DNA from: Flavobacterium sp. TAB 87
Lineage (GTDB): Bacteria > Bacteroidota > Bacteroidia > Flavobacteriales > Flavobacteriaceae
Assembly (NCBI RefSeq): GCF_001529295.1
Contig: NZ_LLWK01000035.1
Coordinates: forward strand, 186,001 to 250,000
Length of the DNA stretch: 64,000 nt
Direction: 5' to 3'
Below, one piece after another: positions 10,201 through 18,023 of this stretch; position 1 is the first letter of the stretch, and every line of letters starts with the position of its first letter. A program made the translations under genes and the position numbers. The notes beneath the pieces are model-generated. The model was given only the letters and a program-made list of their open reading frames with translations. It was not told where the DNA came from and did not search any database.

Positions 10201-10292
10201 CGCATTATGATGGTGCCGATCCTGAATTTACTTCATTAGGATACCTGCCTCCTTTAAAAGTTTTTTCGGCTGGACTTCAATTTAATTTTTAA
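7269..10292 (+). CDS. SusC/RagA-family TonB-dependent outer-membrane transporter
   Basis: A 1007-residue outer-membrane importer. After a signal peptide (about residues 1-30) comes a carboxypeptidase-regulatory-like beta-sandwich (HQIQGTITDG to about residue 120), then the TonB plug with VTNVLATIQGRMAGVSI, IKIRGQNS and NPLYIIDGLP, and YGSRGANGVVLVTTKKG, all standard SusC signatures. The rest is a 22-strand barrel ending in an aromatic residue (QFNF). It works with the SusD lipoprotein encoded 11 bases downstream to import a bound ligand using TonB energy. Because the third gene is an S9 peptidase and no glycan enzymes are present, the ligand is more likely a peptide than a glycan; this is inference. 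The length is normal. Confidence 0.95.
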   Translation: MNNFSFYKGSKALYCLIFLGILLSFSSLSSKNIASPTPLFLQQHQIQGTITDGTNPLPGVTITIKNKTNSTAITDFTGQYTFFASPTDTLLVSFIGFKTALVPIKGRSVVNVKLLYDTTTLQEVRVNAGYYSVKESERTGSIARVTAKDIENQPVTNVLATIQGRMAGVSITQTTGVPGGGFDIKIRGQNSFRSGANNPLYIIDGLPYTADAIGSGTGSAVLPSQPSPLNSINPDQIESIEVLKDADATAIYGSRGANGVVLVTTKKGRQGKTTFNAKISTGGATVTRFMNLLNTQQYIQMRKQAYTNDGIIVIPATAYDVNGTWDHSRYTNWQKELLGGTAEISILQASVTGGSEHTQFLLSGNFSSQGSVYIGDFRYKKGSFRLNVNHQSEDNKFKANTNVGYTLQDNTQPQVDLMRETYSIAPNAPALYGPDGSLNWENNTFNNPLRNLTGKYKALTNDLIASSLLSYAVTKSLKVQANIGYTSLINNENTTNPSTRFNPAFGYGPENSTLTTAGMERNSWIIEPQLNWIKSFGLNKINTIVGATFQSQKAVQIVQYGSGFANNGLISNIASASTVNTLLSSETLYKYQAFFARINYNYNEKYIINLTGRRDGSSRFGPGRQFSNFGAAGAAWLFSKENIFKNNTLMSFGKLRASYGTTGSDQIGDYQFLNTYTVAGTRYSNVPGLQPSRLFNPDFAWETNKKFETALEIGLFADRLFLTGAYYNNRSANQLAGIPLAGTTGFTSVQANLNALVQNNGFEFTIRTVNLQHKNWNWTSNFNLTFSRTRLLEFPNLQGSTYANTLVIGEPLNIKKVYHYTGIDRQSGIYTFEDVNGDGLLTAVEDKKTISDLSPEYFGGLQNSLKYKNWQLDFLFQFAKQKNYNGSSYFGLPGAEGNQPTSALNSWLQSGDNANFQVYTTGINSTASAAYYRYFESDGAISDASYLRLKNISLSYDIPLKDFKCRIFFEGQNLLTFTHYDGADPEFTSLGYLPPLKVFSAGLQFNF

Positions 10293-10303
10293 AAAAAATA
10301 ATT

Positions 10304-11731
10304 ATGAAAAATTATAATTCTTATTCGAATTTTTATAGTGTTTTTTTTGATGTATGGAAAAAACTACAGTTATCATTTACATTACTATTCTCTGTACTTA
10401 CAATCTTGTCATGTGACAATTTTGTTGAAGTAGATCTTCCTAATTCCCAATTAACTGCATCGACAGTATTTGAAGAAAAAACAACTGCAAATGCAGCTAT
10501 GACCCATGTTTATGCCAAAATGAGAGATGCAGGGCTTTTTACGGGTTACAGTACCGGTATTTCTAATTTACTTGGAAATTACACAGACGAACTTATGTTT
10601 TACGGAAGCGGACAGGAAGGCACGATTAATTTTTATAATAATATAATTCTGCCTTCAAATGCAAATATTAAGTCCTTATGGAACAACAGCTATAATCAAA
10701 TTTACGGGGCTAATGCAGTTTTAGAAGGTGTTTCAGCCTCTACTGGTCTTTTAGAAACTGACAGAAGTCAATTAAAAGGGGAAGCCCTTTTTACAAGGGC
10801 GTTTATTCATTTCTGTCTGACCGGTCTTTATGGAAGCATACCTTATGTTAAAAGCACGAATTATCAGCTGAATAAATCTATTGCTAAAGAAAGTTCCGAA
10901 TCAGTTTATCTTCATTGCATTGAAGATTTAAATCTTGCTGCTGACTATCTGCCTGCTTCTTATTTAACATCTGATCGTACAAGGCCAAATAAATTCGCCG
11001 CAAAAGCTCTACTTGCAAGGATATATCTTTACACTAAACAGTGGAATGAAGCTTCATTTGAAGCTACTGCAATATTGAACAATAAGACACTGTATCCATT
11101 TGAGAGCAATTTGTCTAAAATCTTTCTAAAAGGAAGCACTTCAACGATCTGGCAATTTGCATCTAATACAGCTATAGGAAATACATTAGAAGCGCAGACT
11201 TTTATTTTTACTTCAGGTCCTCCGCCCCTAACAGCATTAAGCGCAACGTTAATAAATTCATTCCAGCCTGAGGATCAGAGAAAGACCGCGTGGACCACTG
11301 CTGTCTCCAATGGGACCTCAACCTGGTATTATCCATCTAAATACAAGAACAAGGGAAATGGAACTTCTACAGAATTATCCATTCTTCTGCGATTAAGTGA
11401 AATTTATCTGATACGTTCTGAGGCACGTGCGCACAACGGTGATCTAACTGGCAGCAAAGAAGATCTAAATAAGATAAGAAATACAGCCGGATTAGGCAAC
11501 ACCGCAGCTGTAAGTCAACAGCAAATTCTGCACGCAATTTTAAAAGAACGTCAATTGGAATTCTTCACTGAATTTGGACATCGCTTTTTCGATCTTAAAC
11601 GTTCTGATGCAATTGACAGCATGCTCTCTGGCATCAAACCACAATGGGCCACATACAAGTCAATACTGCCAATTCCTGAATCTGAATTAATTTTAAATAC
11701 AAACTTAAAACCCCAAAATACTAGCTATTAA
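10304..11731 (+). CDS. SusD/RagB-family surface lipoprotein
   Basis: A 475-residue partner of the preceding SusC. The N-terminus has a hydrophobic signal ending in a lipobox (VLTILSC, Cys about residue 37), so it is lipid-anchored, normally at the cell surface. The SusD fold is seen in VDLPNSQLT near the mature start, TPR-like helices (ALFTRAFIHFCLTGLYGSIPYV), the RTRPNKFAAKALLARIYLY block and the C-terminal LLRLSEIYLIRSEARA and ERQLEFFTEFGHRFFDLKR blocks, all highly typical. It forms the ligand-capturing lid on the SusC barrel. Its stop codon overlaps the start of the peptidase gene by one base (TAATG), so the three genes form one operon. Confidence 0.95.
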   Translation: MKNYNSYSNFYSVFFDVWKKLQLSFTLLFSVLTILSCDNFVEVDLPNSQLTASTVFEEKTTANAAMTHVYAKMRDAGLFTGYSTGISNLLGNYTDELMFYGSGQEGTINFYNNIILPSNANIKSLWNNSYNQIYGANAVLEGVSASTGLLETDRSQLKGEALFTRAFIHFCLTGLYGSIPYVKSTNYQLNKSIAKESSESVYLHCIEDLNLAADYLPASYLTSDRTRPNKFAAKALLARIYLYTKQWNEASFEATAILNNKTLYPFESNLSKIFLKGSTSTIWQFASNTAIGNTLEAQTFIFTSGPPPLTALSATLINSFQPEDQRKTAWTTAVSNGTSTWYYPSKYKNKGNGTSTELSILLRLSEIYLIRSEARAHNGDLTGSKEDLNKIRNTAGLGNTAAVSQQQILHAILKERQLEFFTEFGHRFFDLKRSDAIDSMLSGIKPQWATYKSILPIPESELILNTNLKPQNTSY

Positions 11732-14358
11732 TGAAAATTTTGCTAAACATCAGAAGATCATTTTGGATTAGTACTAATTTGCTTTTGATAATCTGCCCTT
11801 TAATGGGGCAGATTAAAAAAGCAGGTTTCGTGCCCCAAGAAGATTATAAAAAATGGAGTAATCTCAGAATTACTGATTTATCCAATAATGCCAAATGGGC
11901 AGCATACTCACTATCCTATGAAACCGGAGAAGATACAACCTTCCTAAAAACTACTGCAGGCCAAACGACTACTGTTATACCTGACGCTAAAAACGGAATC
12001 TTTTTAAAAAATAATTCATTTGCCTGCCTTGTTCCCAACAATCAATTTTTAATTTATGATGTAGAAGATAATAACCGAAGGTATTTTGACAGTATCACTT
12101 CTTTCCAAACTGCCAGCAGACATATCCTTTTAAGAAAAAAAAATGCTGACAGCAGCATCTCTATCTTGATCAACGATCTAAAAGGAAATTTATTAAAAGA
12201 GATCACAAATGTTGATCTATACAGTCTCAGTCCCGATGGAAATAAATTGGCATTTTGTCAAAATAAGGAGCGTTCTTATCTCAAAATTTTGGATCTCGGC
12301 AAGAAAATTACATCAACAAAATTATCTGTCAGTCCGCAGATTCATTACAAAATAATTAAGTGGCACCATAGTGGTAAAAGCTTTGTAATGGCAGGATATC
12401 CTGAGAAATTAAAAAATAATAATTTTACTGAACTTCTATTATACAAAACTGCGCAAAATGAAATATATCACTACAATATAACATTGGATAAAAACTTTGC
12501 ATCTGGAGTTTTCATTGAGGGACGCTACCTTAACTCTTTAGCTGTATCAGAGGATCAATCAAATGTTTTTTTTATTGCAAAGGATATGAGAGTTTCCCCT
12601 GCTGACAATAATACTGATGTTGTCGAGATTTGGAACAGTGATGATAAGGATTTATTTCCCCGCAGAAAAGAATACGGTTATAATAATGAAGATTTTTATT
12701 TGATACAATGGACACCTGAAACCGGCAGAACAAAACGAATAGGGAATACGGAAAATCCAAGAGTTATTTTAAATGGAAACCAAAGGTTTGCATTGGCATA
12801 TGATCCCGAAAAAAACAAACCTTCTTTTAAACAAAAACCTGATTTGGACTTTTCTATAATAGACTTACATTCAGGTGAAGTTTCTCCATTTTTAAGTGGA
12901 CAGCCAAGCATCGGTCTTACTAAGACGATGTCATTTTCACCAAATGGCAAGTTCCTAGTTTATTTTAAGGATGAAAAGTGGCAGCTCTATTCATTCGATA
13001 ATAAAAATACCGTCAGCTTAAATGAAAGTATTAAAAGTTCGTTTGCAAATACAACAACACAATATGGTGTTTCTACATTCCCATTTGGCTTTGCGGGCTG
13101 GACAAAAAATGATAAGTCTTTAATAGTCTACGATGAGTTTGATCTCTGGGAATTCAATACTGAAAGTTTTTCTGCCACGAGACTTACCCGAGGCATAGAA
13201 GAAAATAAAATTTACCGTTTAGCCTTTTATAAATCGGAAGACTTTGGAATCTTAGACTTCAAAGCCCACACATTAGTTCCAGGCGAGAATATTGTTTTAA
13301 ATGTTAAAGCCGTCGATCATTCAAGGTCAGGTATTTCATTTATAAATAAAAACAGAAAAGTAGAATCCGTTGTTTACAATTCTACATATGTTTCTGTCGT
13401 AAAAAAAAGTGGCAGTGGAAATAATTTCATCTATCTACAGGAAAAATTTAATGTTCCTCCTGAATTGATTTCAAAAAATGAAAATGAAAATCCAAATACA
13501 GTATTTGCCAGCAATCCACATCATAAAAATTATGCCTGGGGTCGTTCCTTGCTAATTCGCTATAAAAATTCAAAAGGGATACTCCTCAATGGGTCACTTT
13601 TCTTTCCTGCTGGATTCGATAATACCAAGACTTATCCAATGATTGTGAATATTTACGAAAAACAAACGTATAGACTGCACAAATATATGAATCCGACACT
13701 TCTAAATGGATCATCATTCAACACAACAAATTATACAAACAATGGCTATTTTGTCTTGCTGCCAGATATCTCATACGAATTAGGAAACCCTGGATATTCT
13801 GCGCTTGACTGCGTTACTTCAGCTGTAAAGAAGGTACTCGAAGAATACCCTGTAAATCAAAAAGCAATAGGATTGATCGGACATTCCTTTGGCGGCTATG
13901 AAACTAATTTTATAATTACACAAAGCAGTTTATTCAGTGCGGCAATTTCAGGGGCTGGGCTAAGTGATCTTAGCAGTGGATATTTGGCCTTTAATCAAAA
14001 TGATTACCTTCCTGAAATGTGGCGTTATGAAAGTTTTCAGATGAGAATGGGCACCACATTATTTGAAAATTATGCTGGCTTTCAAAAAAACAGTCCAATA
14101 ACTCATGCAGCAGATGTATTAACACCTTTATTATCATATACTGGTGACACCGACACATCAGTAGATCCTTTGCAAAGCAGAGAGTTTCATATGGCTTTAA
14201 GAAGACTAAAAAAGAAGCATATACTATTAATTTACCCCAAGGAAGATCATGTTTTTACCAACAAAAAAAATCAGATGGATCTAACACTTAAAAGTTTAGA
14301 ATGGTTTGAATATTATCTTAAAGACGGACCTAAATCAAAATGGATGGAAGCACAATAA
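11731..14358 (+). CDS. S9 prolyl-oligopeptidase family peptidase, exported
   Basis: An 875-residue serine peptidase of the S9 (prolyl oligopeptidase/dipeptidyl peptidase) family with an N-terminal signal peptide (ends near LLIICPLMGQ). The first about 600 residues have WD-like beta-propeller segments (for example LSPDGNKLAF and FSPNGKFLVYF). The C-terminal alpha/beta-hydrolase domain has GHSFGG with S719, the GDTDTSV acid motif with D808 and EDH with H840, so the catalytic triad is complete. It probably trims oligopeptides in the periplasm or at the outer membrane and is coupled to uptake through the SusC/SusD pair. It overlaps the SusD stop by one base. A strong hairpin follows its stop. Confidence 0.9.
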   Translation: MKILLNIRRSFWISTNLLLIICPLMGQIKKAGFVPQEDYKKWSNLRITDLSNNAKWAAYSLSYETGEDTTFLKTTAGQTTTVIPDAKNGIFLKNNSFACLVPNNQFLIYDVEDNNRRYFDSITSFQTASRHILLRKKNADSSISILINDLKGNLLKEITNVDLYSLSPDGNKLAFCQNKERSYLKILDLGKKITSTKLSVSPQIHYKIIKWHHSGKSFVMAGYPEKLKNNNFTELLLYKTAQNEIYHYNITLDKNFASGVFIEGRYLNSLAVSEDQSNVFFIAKDMRVSPADNNTDVVEIWNSDDKDLFPRRKEYGYNNEDFYLIQWTPETGRTKRIGNTENPRVILNGNQRFALAYDPEKNKPSFKQKPDLDFSIIDLHSGEVSPFLSGQPSIGLTKTMSFSPNGKFLVYFKDEKWQLYSFDNKNTVSLNESIKSSFANTTTQYGVSTFPFGFAGWTKNDKSLIVYDEFDLWEFNTESFSATRLTRGIEENKIYRLAFYKSEDFGILDFKAHTLVPGENIVLNVKAVDHSRSGISFINKNRKVESVVYNSTYVSVVKKSGSGNNFIYLQEKFNVPPELISKNENENPNTVFASNPHHKNYAWGRSLLIRYKNSKGILLNGSLFFPAGFDNTKTYPMIVNIYEKQTYRLHKYMNPTLLNGSSFNTTNYTNNGYFVLLPDISYELGNPGYSALDCVTSAVKKVLEEYPVNQKAIGLIGHSFGGYETNFIITQSSLFSAAISGAGLSDLSSGYLAFNQNDYLPEMWRYESFQMRMGTTLFENYAGFQKNSPITHAADVLTPLLSYTGDTDTSVDPLQSREFHMALRRLKKKHILLIYPKEDHVFTNKKNQMDLTLKSLEWFEYYLKDGPKSKWMEAQ

Positions 14359-14362
14359 AAGA

Positions 14363-14394
14363 ACAATGCTGTTCTCTTTCGAGAACAGCATTGT
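14363..14394. terminator. bidirectional hairpin terminator
   Basis: ACAATGCTGTTCTC (14363-14376) and GAGAACAGCATTGT (14381-14394) form a perfect 14-bp stem with a 4-base loop between two convergent genes. The T-rich side (TTCTTTTATT) follows the stem on the minus strand, so termination should be best for the leftward operon. Confidence 0.75.
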
Positions 14395-14415
14395 CATACA
14401 AACTAGAACGATATT

Positions 14416-14703
14416 CTAATTTGGAACTTTATACATTGGAAGAGTACAGTTATTGTTTGGACTTTCTTCATTAACTTTTCCAAACAACTGTGCCGATCCA
14501 TAGGAACAGATTTCATCAGCTAGTTCAGTCTGACATCTTACCTCTTCTTGATGACAAGGATCTTGTTGCGAAATGTATCGATAGACCGGACGCTCCTCAA
14601 CAGCTTTAACACTACCCATTGAAGCAGTAAAGAATGCTCCTGCTCCTCCTAAGATTACAACTGCTAATGGAGCTGAAAATCTTTTTAAATTATTTGATTT
14701 CAT
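14416..14703 (-). CDS. small secreted Cys-containing protein, DUF6520-like
   Basis: A 95-residue protein with a signal-like N-terminus (basic KSNNLKRF, then a hydrophobic Ala/Gly-rich stretch ending near SVKA). The mature part has five cysteines (in DPCHQEEVRC, EICS and NNNC contexts). It resembles short flavobacterial proteins annotated DUF6520, usually encoded next to a MauE-like membrane protein, as here, where the MauE-like gene ends at 14753 just upstream on the same strand. No function is established. The cysteines and the MauE neighbour suggest an exported disulfide-bonded small protein, but that is inference. Confidence 0.65.
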   Translation of the reverse strand: MKSNNLKRFSAPLAVVILGGAGAFFTASMGSVKAVEERPVYRYISQQDPCHQEEVRCQTELADEICSYGSAQLFGKVNEESPNNNCTLPMYKVPN

Positions 14704-14752
14704 AATATTAAAATTTATATGGTTATGATCTACTCTTTTACAGGTTTTCGAT

Positions 14753-16318
14753 CTAATCCCTGATATCGGCCGATATATCTTTACTGGTTTTATTTATCTT
14801 TGGATGGTTCTGTGTCACATGAGATCTTAGTTTGTAACACACTAATTTCTGATCAATAAGAGCATATAGATGATTCCCATAAACATACATACTTCTCATT
14901 TTTTTTCTGTTTATGTTATAAATAGGAAAACTTGAACGATAACTTTTATCTGTAAAATCATAAACATCTACAATAGCTGCTATTTTCCATAAATCTTCCG
15001 ATTCGTATTGACCGGGTAAAGAAGAATTAACAAAGAGTAGATTTCCATAAGAAGCACTAAGTCTATTGACCCTTAAAGGCGGTTTAGAAAAAGTAGTCCT
15101 ACCGCTTTTTTTGTTTTGGACTAATTCAATCTGAGCCCTGCTTATTGTATCAATAGTATTCCCTTTTACATCTAAATTTAATTGATTATTAATAAGCAGA
15201 TACTCATTTCTGTAGTAATAAACATAGATAATCTTATTTATTGATCGATTATATAATAAAGAACCATCAGTATCGATAATCCCATCAAATTGTTTTTCAA
15301 GAAGACTTCTATTAATTTTGCTTTTTAAAGTATCTTTCAAATCCACAGTTCCAATAACACTTTCGTTCGATTCAGCTATCGAATATCGAACTGCTAAACT
15401 TGTCGAATCAATAGGAACCGCATTGGAAAAATAAGGACCACTGTTAAGTTTTAAATCAGCATGCCAATTAGCAGTGCTTCCGCTAAAGATATAAGGAACA
15501 GTCCCTTCAAAAACAAAAAAACAACCACTTCCCACTCTTATTACTGGAATCGAGAAAGGCATTTTTATTCTTTCTAGAGTAATGTTATATTGTGCTATTT
15601 CTTTTGTCAAAGTATCCAATACGGAAACCTTAAGTGACGAAGTAGAATTTCCAAGATATAAATTGCCATTATCACTCCCTGCAAAATAATAAGAATTGTA
15701 TTTTAAATCTATCTGATAAATCTGCTGCGCTGTATGCTGAGCAAAACGACGTATAAATTTGTTTTTATAATGAATTACGTTGTCAGAAAAATGAAACATT
15801 AAAATAAGTGCTAAGCCTCCCAACAATAAAGATGAAGCTAAAAGAGTAATTTTAAATTTGAAAACTTGCCAGAATCCATTATTTATTATATTTCTATAAG
15901 GAATTAATAAAAGAGCAACTGCCGCCAATACTGTAAAAATAATATTAAAGACCAAATGCTGTTTCCATGTCATTTTTTCCAAAATGCCCCCACATGAACA
16001 AGGGATGTATGAACTATAGTATAGCATAATATAGATATAAAAAGAAAAAAGAAACATCAGCACAAATGAGAATAGCAAACCCCAGAATTTTAAGGCACGA
16101 AACATTAAAAGGAGTGAAATCCCAAATTCTAAAAAAGGAATAAAAATCGCCATCCATTCCGCAAAAGGACTCAATATTGGAGACTGTCCCAATTGTACCT
16201 GAAAATTTTCAAAATCCAAAAGTTTACTTACAGCAGCGTAAACAAAAAGCAGTATATACAGAAGACAGACAGTCTCAACAATTAAAATTTTAAATCCTAT
16301 TTTAGGTATAAGTTTCAT
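14753..16318 (-). CDS. MauE/DoxX-like membrane protein with beta-rich C-terminal domain
   Basis: A 521-residue protein. The first about 170 residues hold four to five membrane helices of the MauE/DoxX redox-associated type, including KLLDFENFQVQLGQSP (the conserved loop after helix 1) and a conserved PCSCGG cysteine motif between helices. Family members act in disulfide formation or methylamine dehydrogenase maturation. The remaining about 340 residues form a predicted extracytoplasmic beta-rich domain, perhaps a propeller (FAGSDNGNLYLGNS, TVPYIFSG, DTDGSLLYNRS, YGNLLFVNSS repeats). This composite layout recurs in flavobacteria next to DUF6520-like genes. Role: probably thiol-redox handling of the small exported partner protein (inferred). 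Confidence 0.75.
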   Translation of the reverse strand: MKLIPKIGFKILIVETVCLLYILLFVYAAVSKLLDFENFQVQLGQSPILSPFAEWMAIFIPFLEFGISLLLMFRALKFWGLLFSFVLMFLFSFYIYIMLYYSSYIPCSCGGILEKMTWKQHLVFNIIFTVLAAVALLLIPYRNIINNGFWQVFKFKITLLASSLLLGGLALILMFHFSDNVIHYKNKFIRRFAQHTAQQIYQIDLKYNSYYFAGSDNGNLYLGNSTSSLKVSVLDTLTKEIAQYNITLERIKMPFSIPVIRVGSGCFFVFEGTVPYIFSGSTANWHADLKLNSGPYFSNAVPIDSTSLAVRYSIAESNESVIGTVDLKDTLKSKINRSLLEKQFDGIIDTDGSLLYNRSINKIIYVYYYRNEYLLINNQLNLDVKGNTIDTISRAQIELVQNKKSGRTTFSKPPLRVNRLSASYGNLLFVNSSLPGQYESEDLWKIAAIVDVYDFTDKSYRSSFPIYNINRKKMRSMYVYGNHLYALIDQKLVCYKLRSHVTQNHPKINKTSKDISADIRD

Positions 16319-16398
16319 AACCAGTCTATTTGAATTCTACAACGTAAAATTCTGAATTACAAAGCAATAACTCTTACAATATTGGGAGCAAAAATTAA

Positions 16399-17343
16399 TT
16401 AATAAGGATTAAAGTCATCCAGAGATAAAAGATTCCTAATTTTACCTCTACCGAGTTCTTTTGGCGAAAACCCAAACTGCTTTTTAAATGATTTAGAAAA
16501 ATTAGGATAGCTGTTAAAACCGCTCATAAAAGAAATATTCTTTAGTGGAATATCGGTCTGCTCTATGATAAGGTAAGCCCTTTTAAGGCGCTCTTCTGTA
16601 TAAAATTTGTAGATGCTTGTATGAAAAAAATACCTGAAACCGTCTTTGAGTTTAAAATCATTTGTACCGAACTTTCTTGCCAATTCCTTTACCGAAGGCA
16701 GTGGCTCTTCCAAATTAGCTAAAACATAATCATAAACCCTCTGCACTAGTCGCGCATCAGATTTGCGGAAATTTTGATGTCTTTTTAATTTTATCTCGAA
16801 TGATTCTGGAGCAGTTTCATTAACTTGGAGAAAAGGGACTACGAAACTAAGGACGGTAAACATACCATCCGACAATCTTGATATGGAACACTCGGCCGTT
16901 ACAATGAGCTTTTTAAATGTTATAAAACTTAGGGTAATAATTTCACCTGATAAAAGTTTATCTTCAAGTTCCTTTCTCTCAATATCCGATAAGTCTCTGA
17001 AGTCATCCTTTAAGAAATTCTGAATCGGCCTGCCCAGAATTTCTACAGAATTATAACCTAAAATTTCCAAAGCCCCATGATTCACATTTTTTATGCAATG
17101 ATTTTCATCTAAGATAAAAGTAGCAGGCGTGATCATTCTATGCGTAAGATAAGGATTGACAAACCCCGAATGAAAAACCGATTCCTTAAGCTCTTCCGCT
17201 ACCATATTAACTAGAACAACTAAATTTTCTATCTCATCGTCATAGCTACTCAGTGGAATATGACCATTGAAATTACCACGTGCCATTTCATATAACATCT
17301 TATGCATATATATAAGTCGCTGGCGATTATGAGGTCTCTTCAT
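16399..17343 (-). CDS. PAS-domain AraC-family transcriptional regulator
   Basis: A 314-residue regulator. A PAS sensor domain lies at about residues 70-165 (ATFILDENHCIKNVNHGALEILGYNSVEILGRPI). The C-terminal about 100 residues are an AraC/XylS double helix-turn-helix: VKELARKFGTNDFKLKDGF for the first HTH, and IPLKNISFMSGFNSYPNFSKSFKKQFGFSPKEL for the second, with the usual F-x-x-x-Y/F-x-x-F-S-K-x-F-K-K signature. It is encoded just upstream of the MauE-like gene on the same strand and near the SusC operon, so it probably controls the exported-protein/transport module in response to a ligand or redox signal sensed by PAS. Confidence 0.85.
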   Translation of the reverse strand: MKRPHNRQRLIYMHKMLYEMARGNFNGHIPLSSYDDEIENLVVLVNMVAEELKESVFHSGFVNPYLTHRMITPATFILDENHCIKNVNHGALEILGYNSVEILGRPIQNFLKDDFRDLSDIERKELEDKLLSGEIITLSFITFKKLIVTAECSISRLSDGMFTVLSFVVPFLQVNETAPESFEIKLKRHQNFRKSDARLVQRVYDYVLANLEEPLPSVKELARKFGTNDFKLKDGFRYFFHTSIYKFYTEERLKRAYLIIEQTDIPLKNISFMSGFNSYPNFSKSFKKQFGFSPKELGRGKIRNLLSLDDFNPY

Positions 17344-17388
17344 TACTCCTGATTTTATTTACATATCACAACCTAGTTCGATTTTTAT

Positions 17389-17772
17389 CTAAAGAAATCC
17401 TTTGAGATAATGAATTGCCTCCTGCTCCACCGCAAAAACTTGGGTAGGAACAGATGGTTTATTGATTTCAAGATAAAAAGTACTTATAGTCTTTGAAATG
17501 TTTTCATTACCAAGCAATGCCACTGCTACTGCAAGTAAAGAACCCGCTTTAGCCAGATAATCCCTCCCTGCCTTATCTGTGGAAACTACCCCCCTTATAT
17601 CACAAAAAACCGGAAGCAGTCTTTCATTCTGTAATGAAATTCTATCTGCTACGACTCGCATAGCTACTTCTAAATCAATTACCGTTTTGGATTTATATTC
17701 AAAAAAGAGAATTCCTTCATGAATCCAATACCTAGCATTTTGATTCTCATAAGATTTATATGTTGCAATCAT
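17389..17772 (-). CDS. STAS/SpoIIAA-like small protein
   Basis: A 127-residue soluble protein with the alternating strands and helices of a STAS or SpoIIAA-like fold: RYWIHEGILFFEYKS, a RLLPVFCDIRGV strand-loop, and a long Ala-rich helix (AKAGSLLAVAVALLG) before a final strand (TQVFAVEQEA). It resembles flavobacterial proteins annotated DUF7793, but I am not certain of the number. It lies 45 bases upstream of the PAS-AraC gene on the same strand and probably shares its transcript; a modulatory role for that regulator is a guess. Confidence 0.5.
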   Translation of the reverse strand: MIATYKSYENQNARYWIHEGILFFEYKSKTVIDLEVAMRVVADRISLQNERLLPVFCDIRGVVSTDKAGRDYLAKAGSLLAVAVALLGNENISKTISTFYLEINKPSVPTQVFAVEQEAIHYLKGFL

Positions 17773-18023
17773 TTCTTATCAATTTAAAATAAAGTATTGA
17801 AATTTAACAAAATTATAAAGATTAATAAACATTATTATTGTCAATTATGGATTATTTCTTGAAAAACACAGCAACATCTTGGTAAATCGGTAACATTTCT
17901 TGTCTTATTGGGAGTAAAACAACTAGAAATAAAAGCAGTTTCATTTTTTATAAGGAATTTTAAACAACTATTTTTCAGATAGTTAAAAAAACACAATTAT
18001 AAAACCTTAAAATTTTATCCAAA

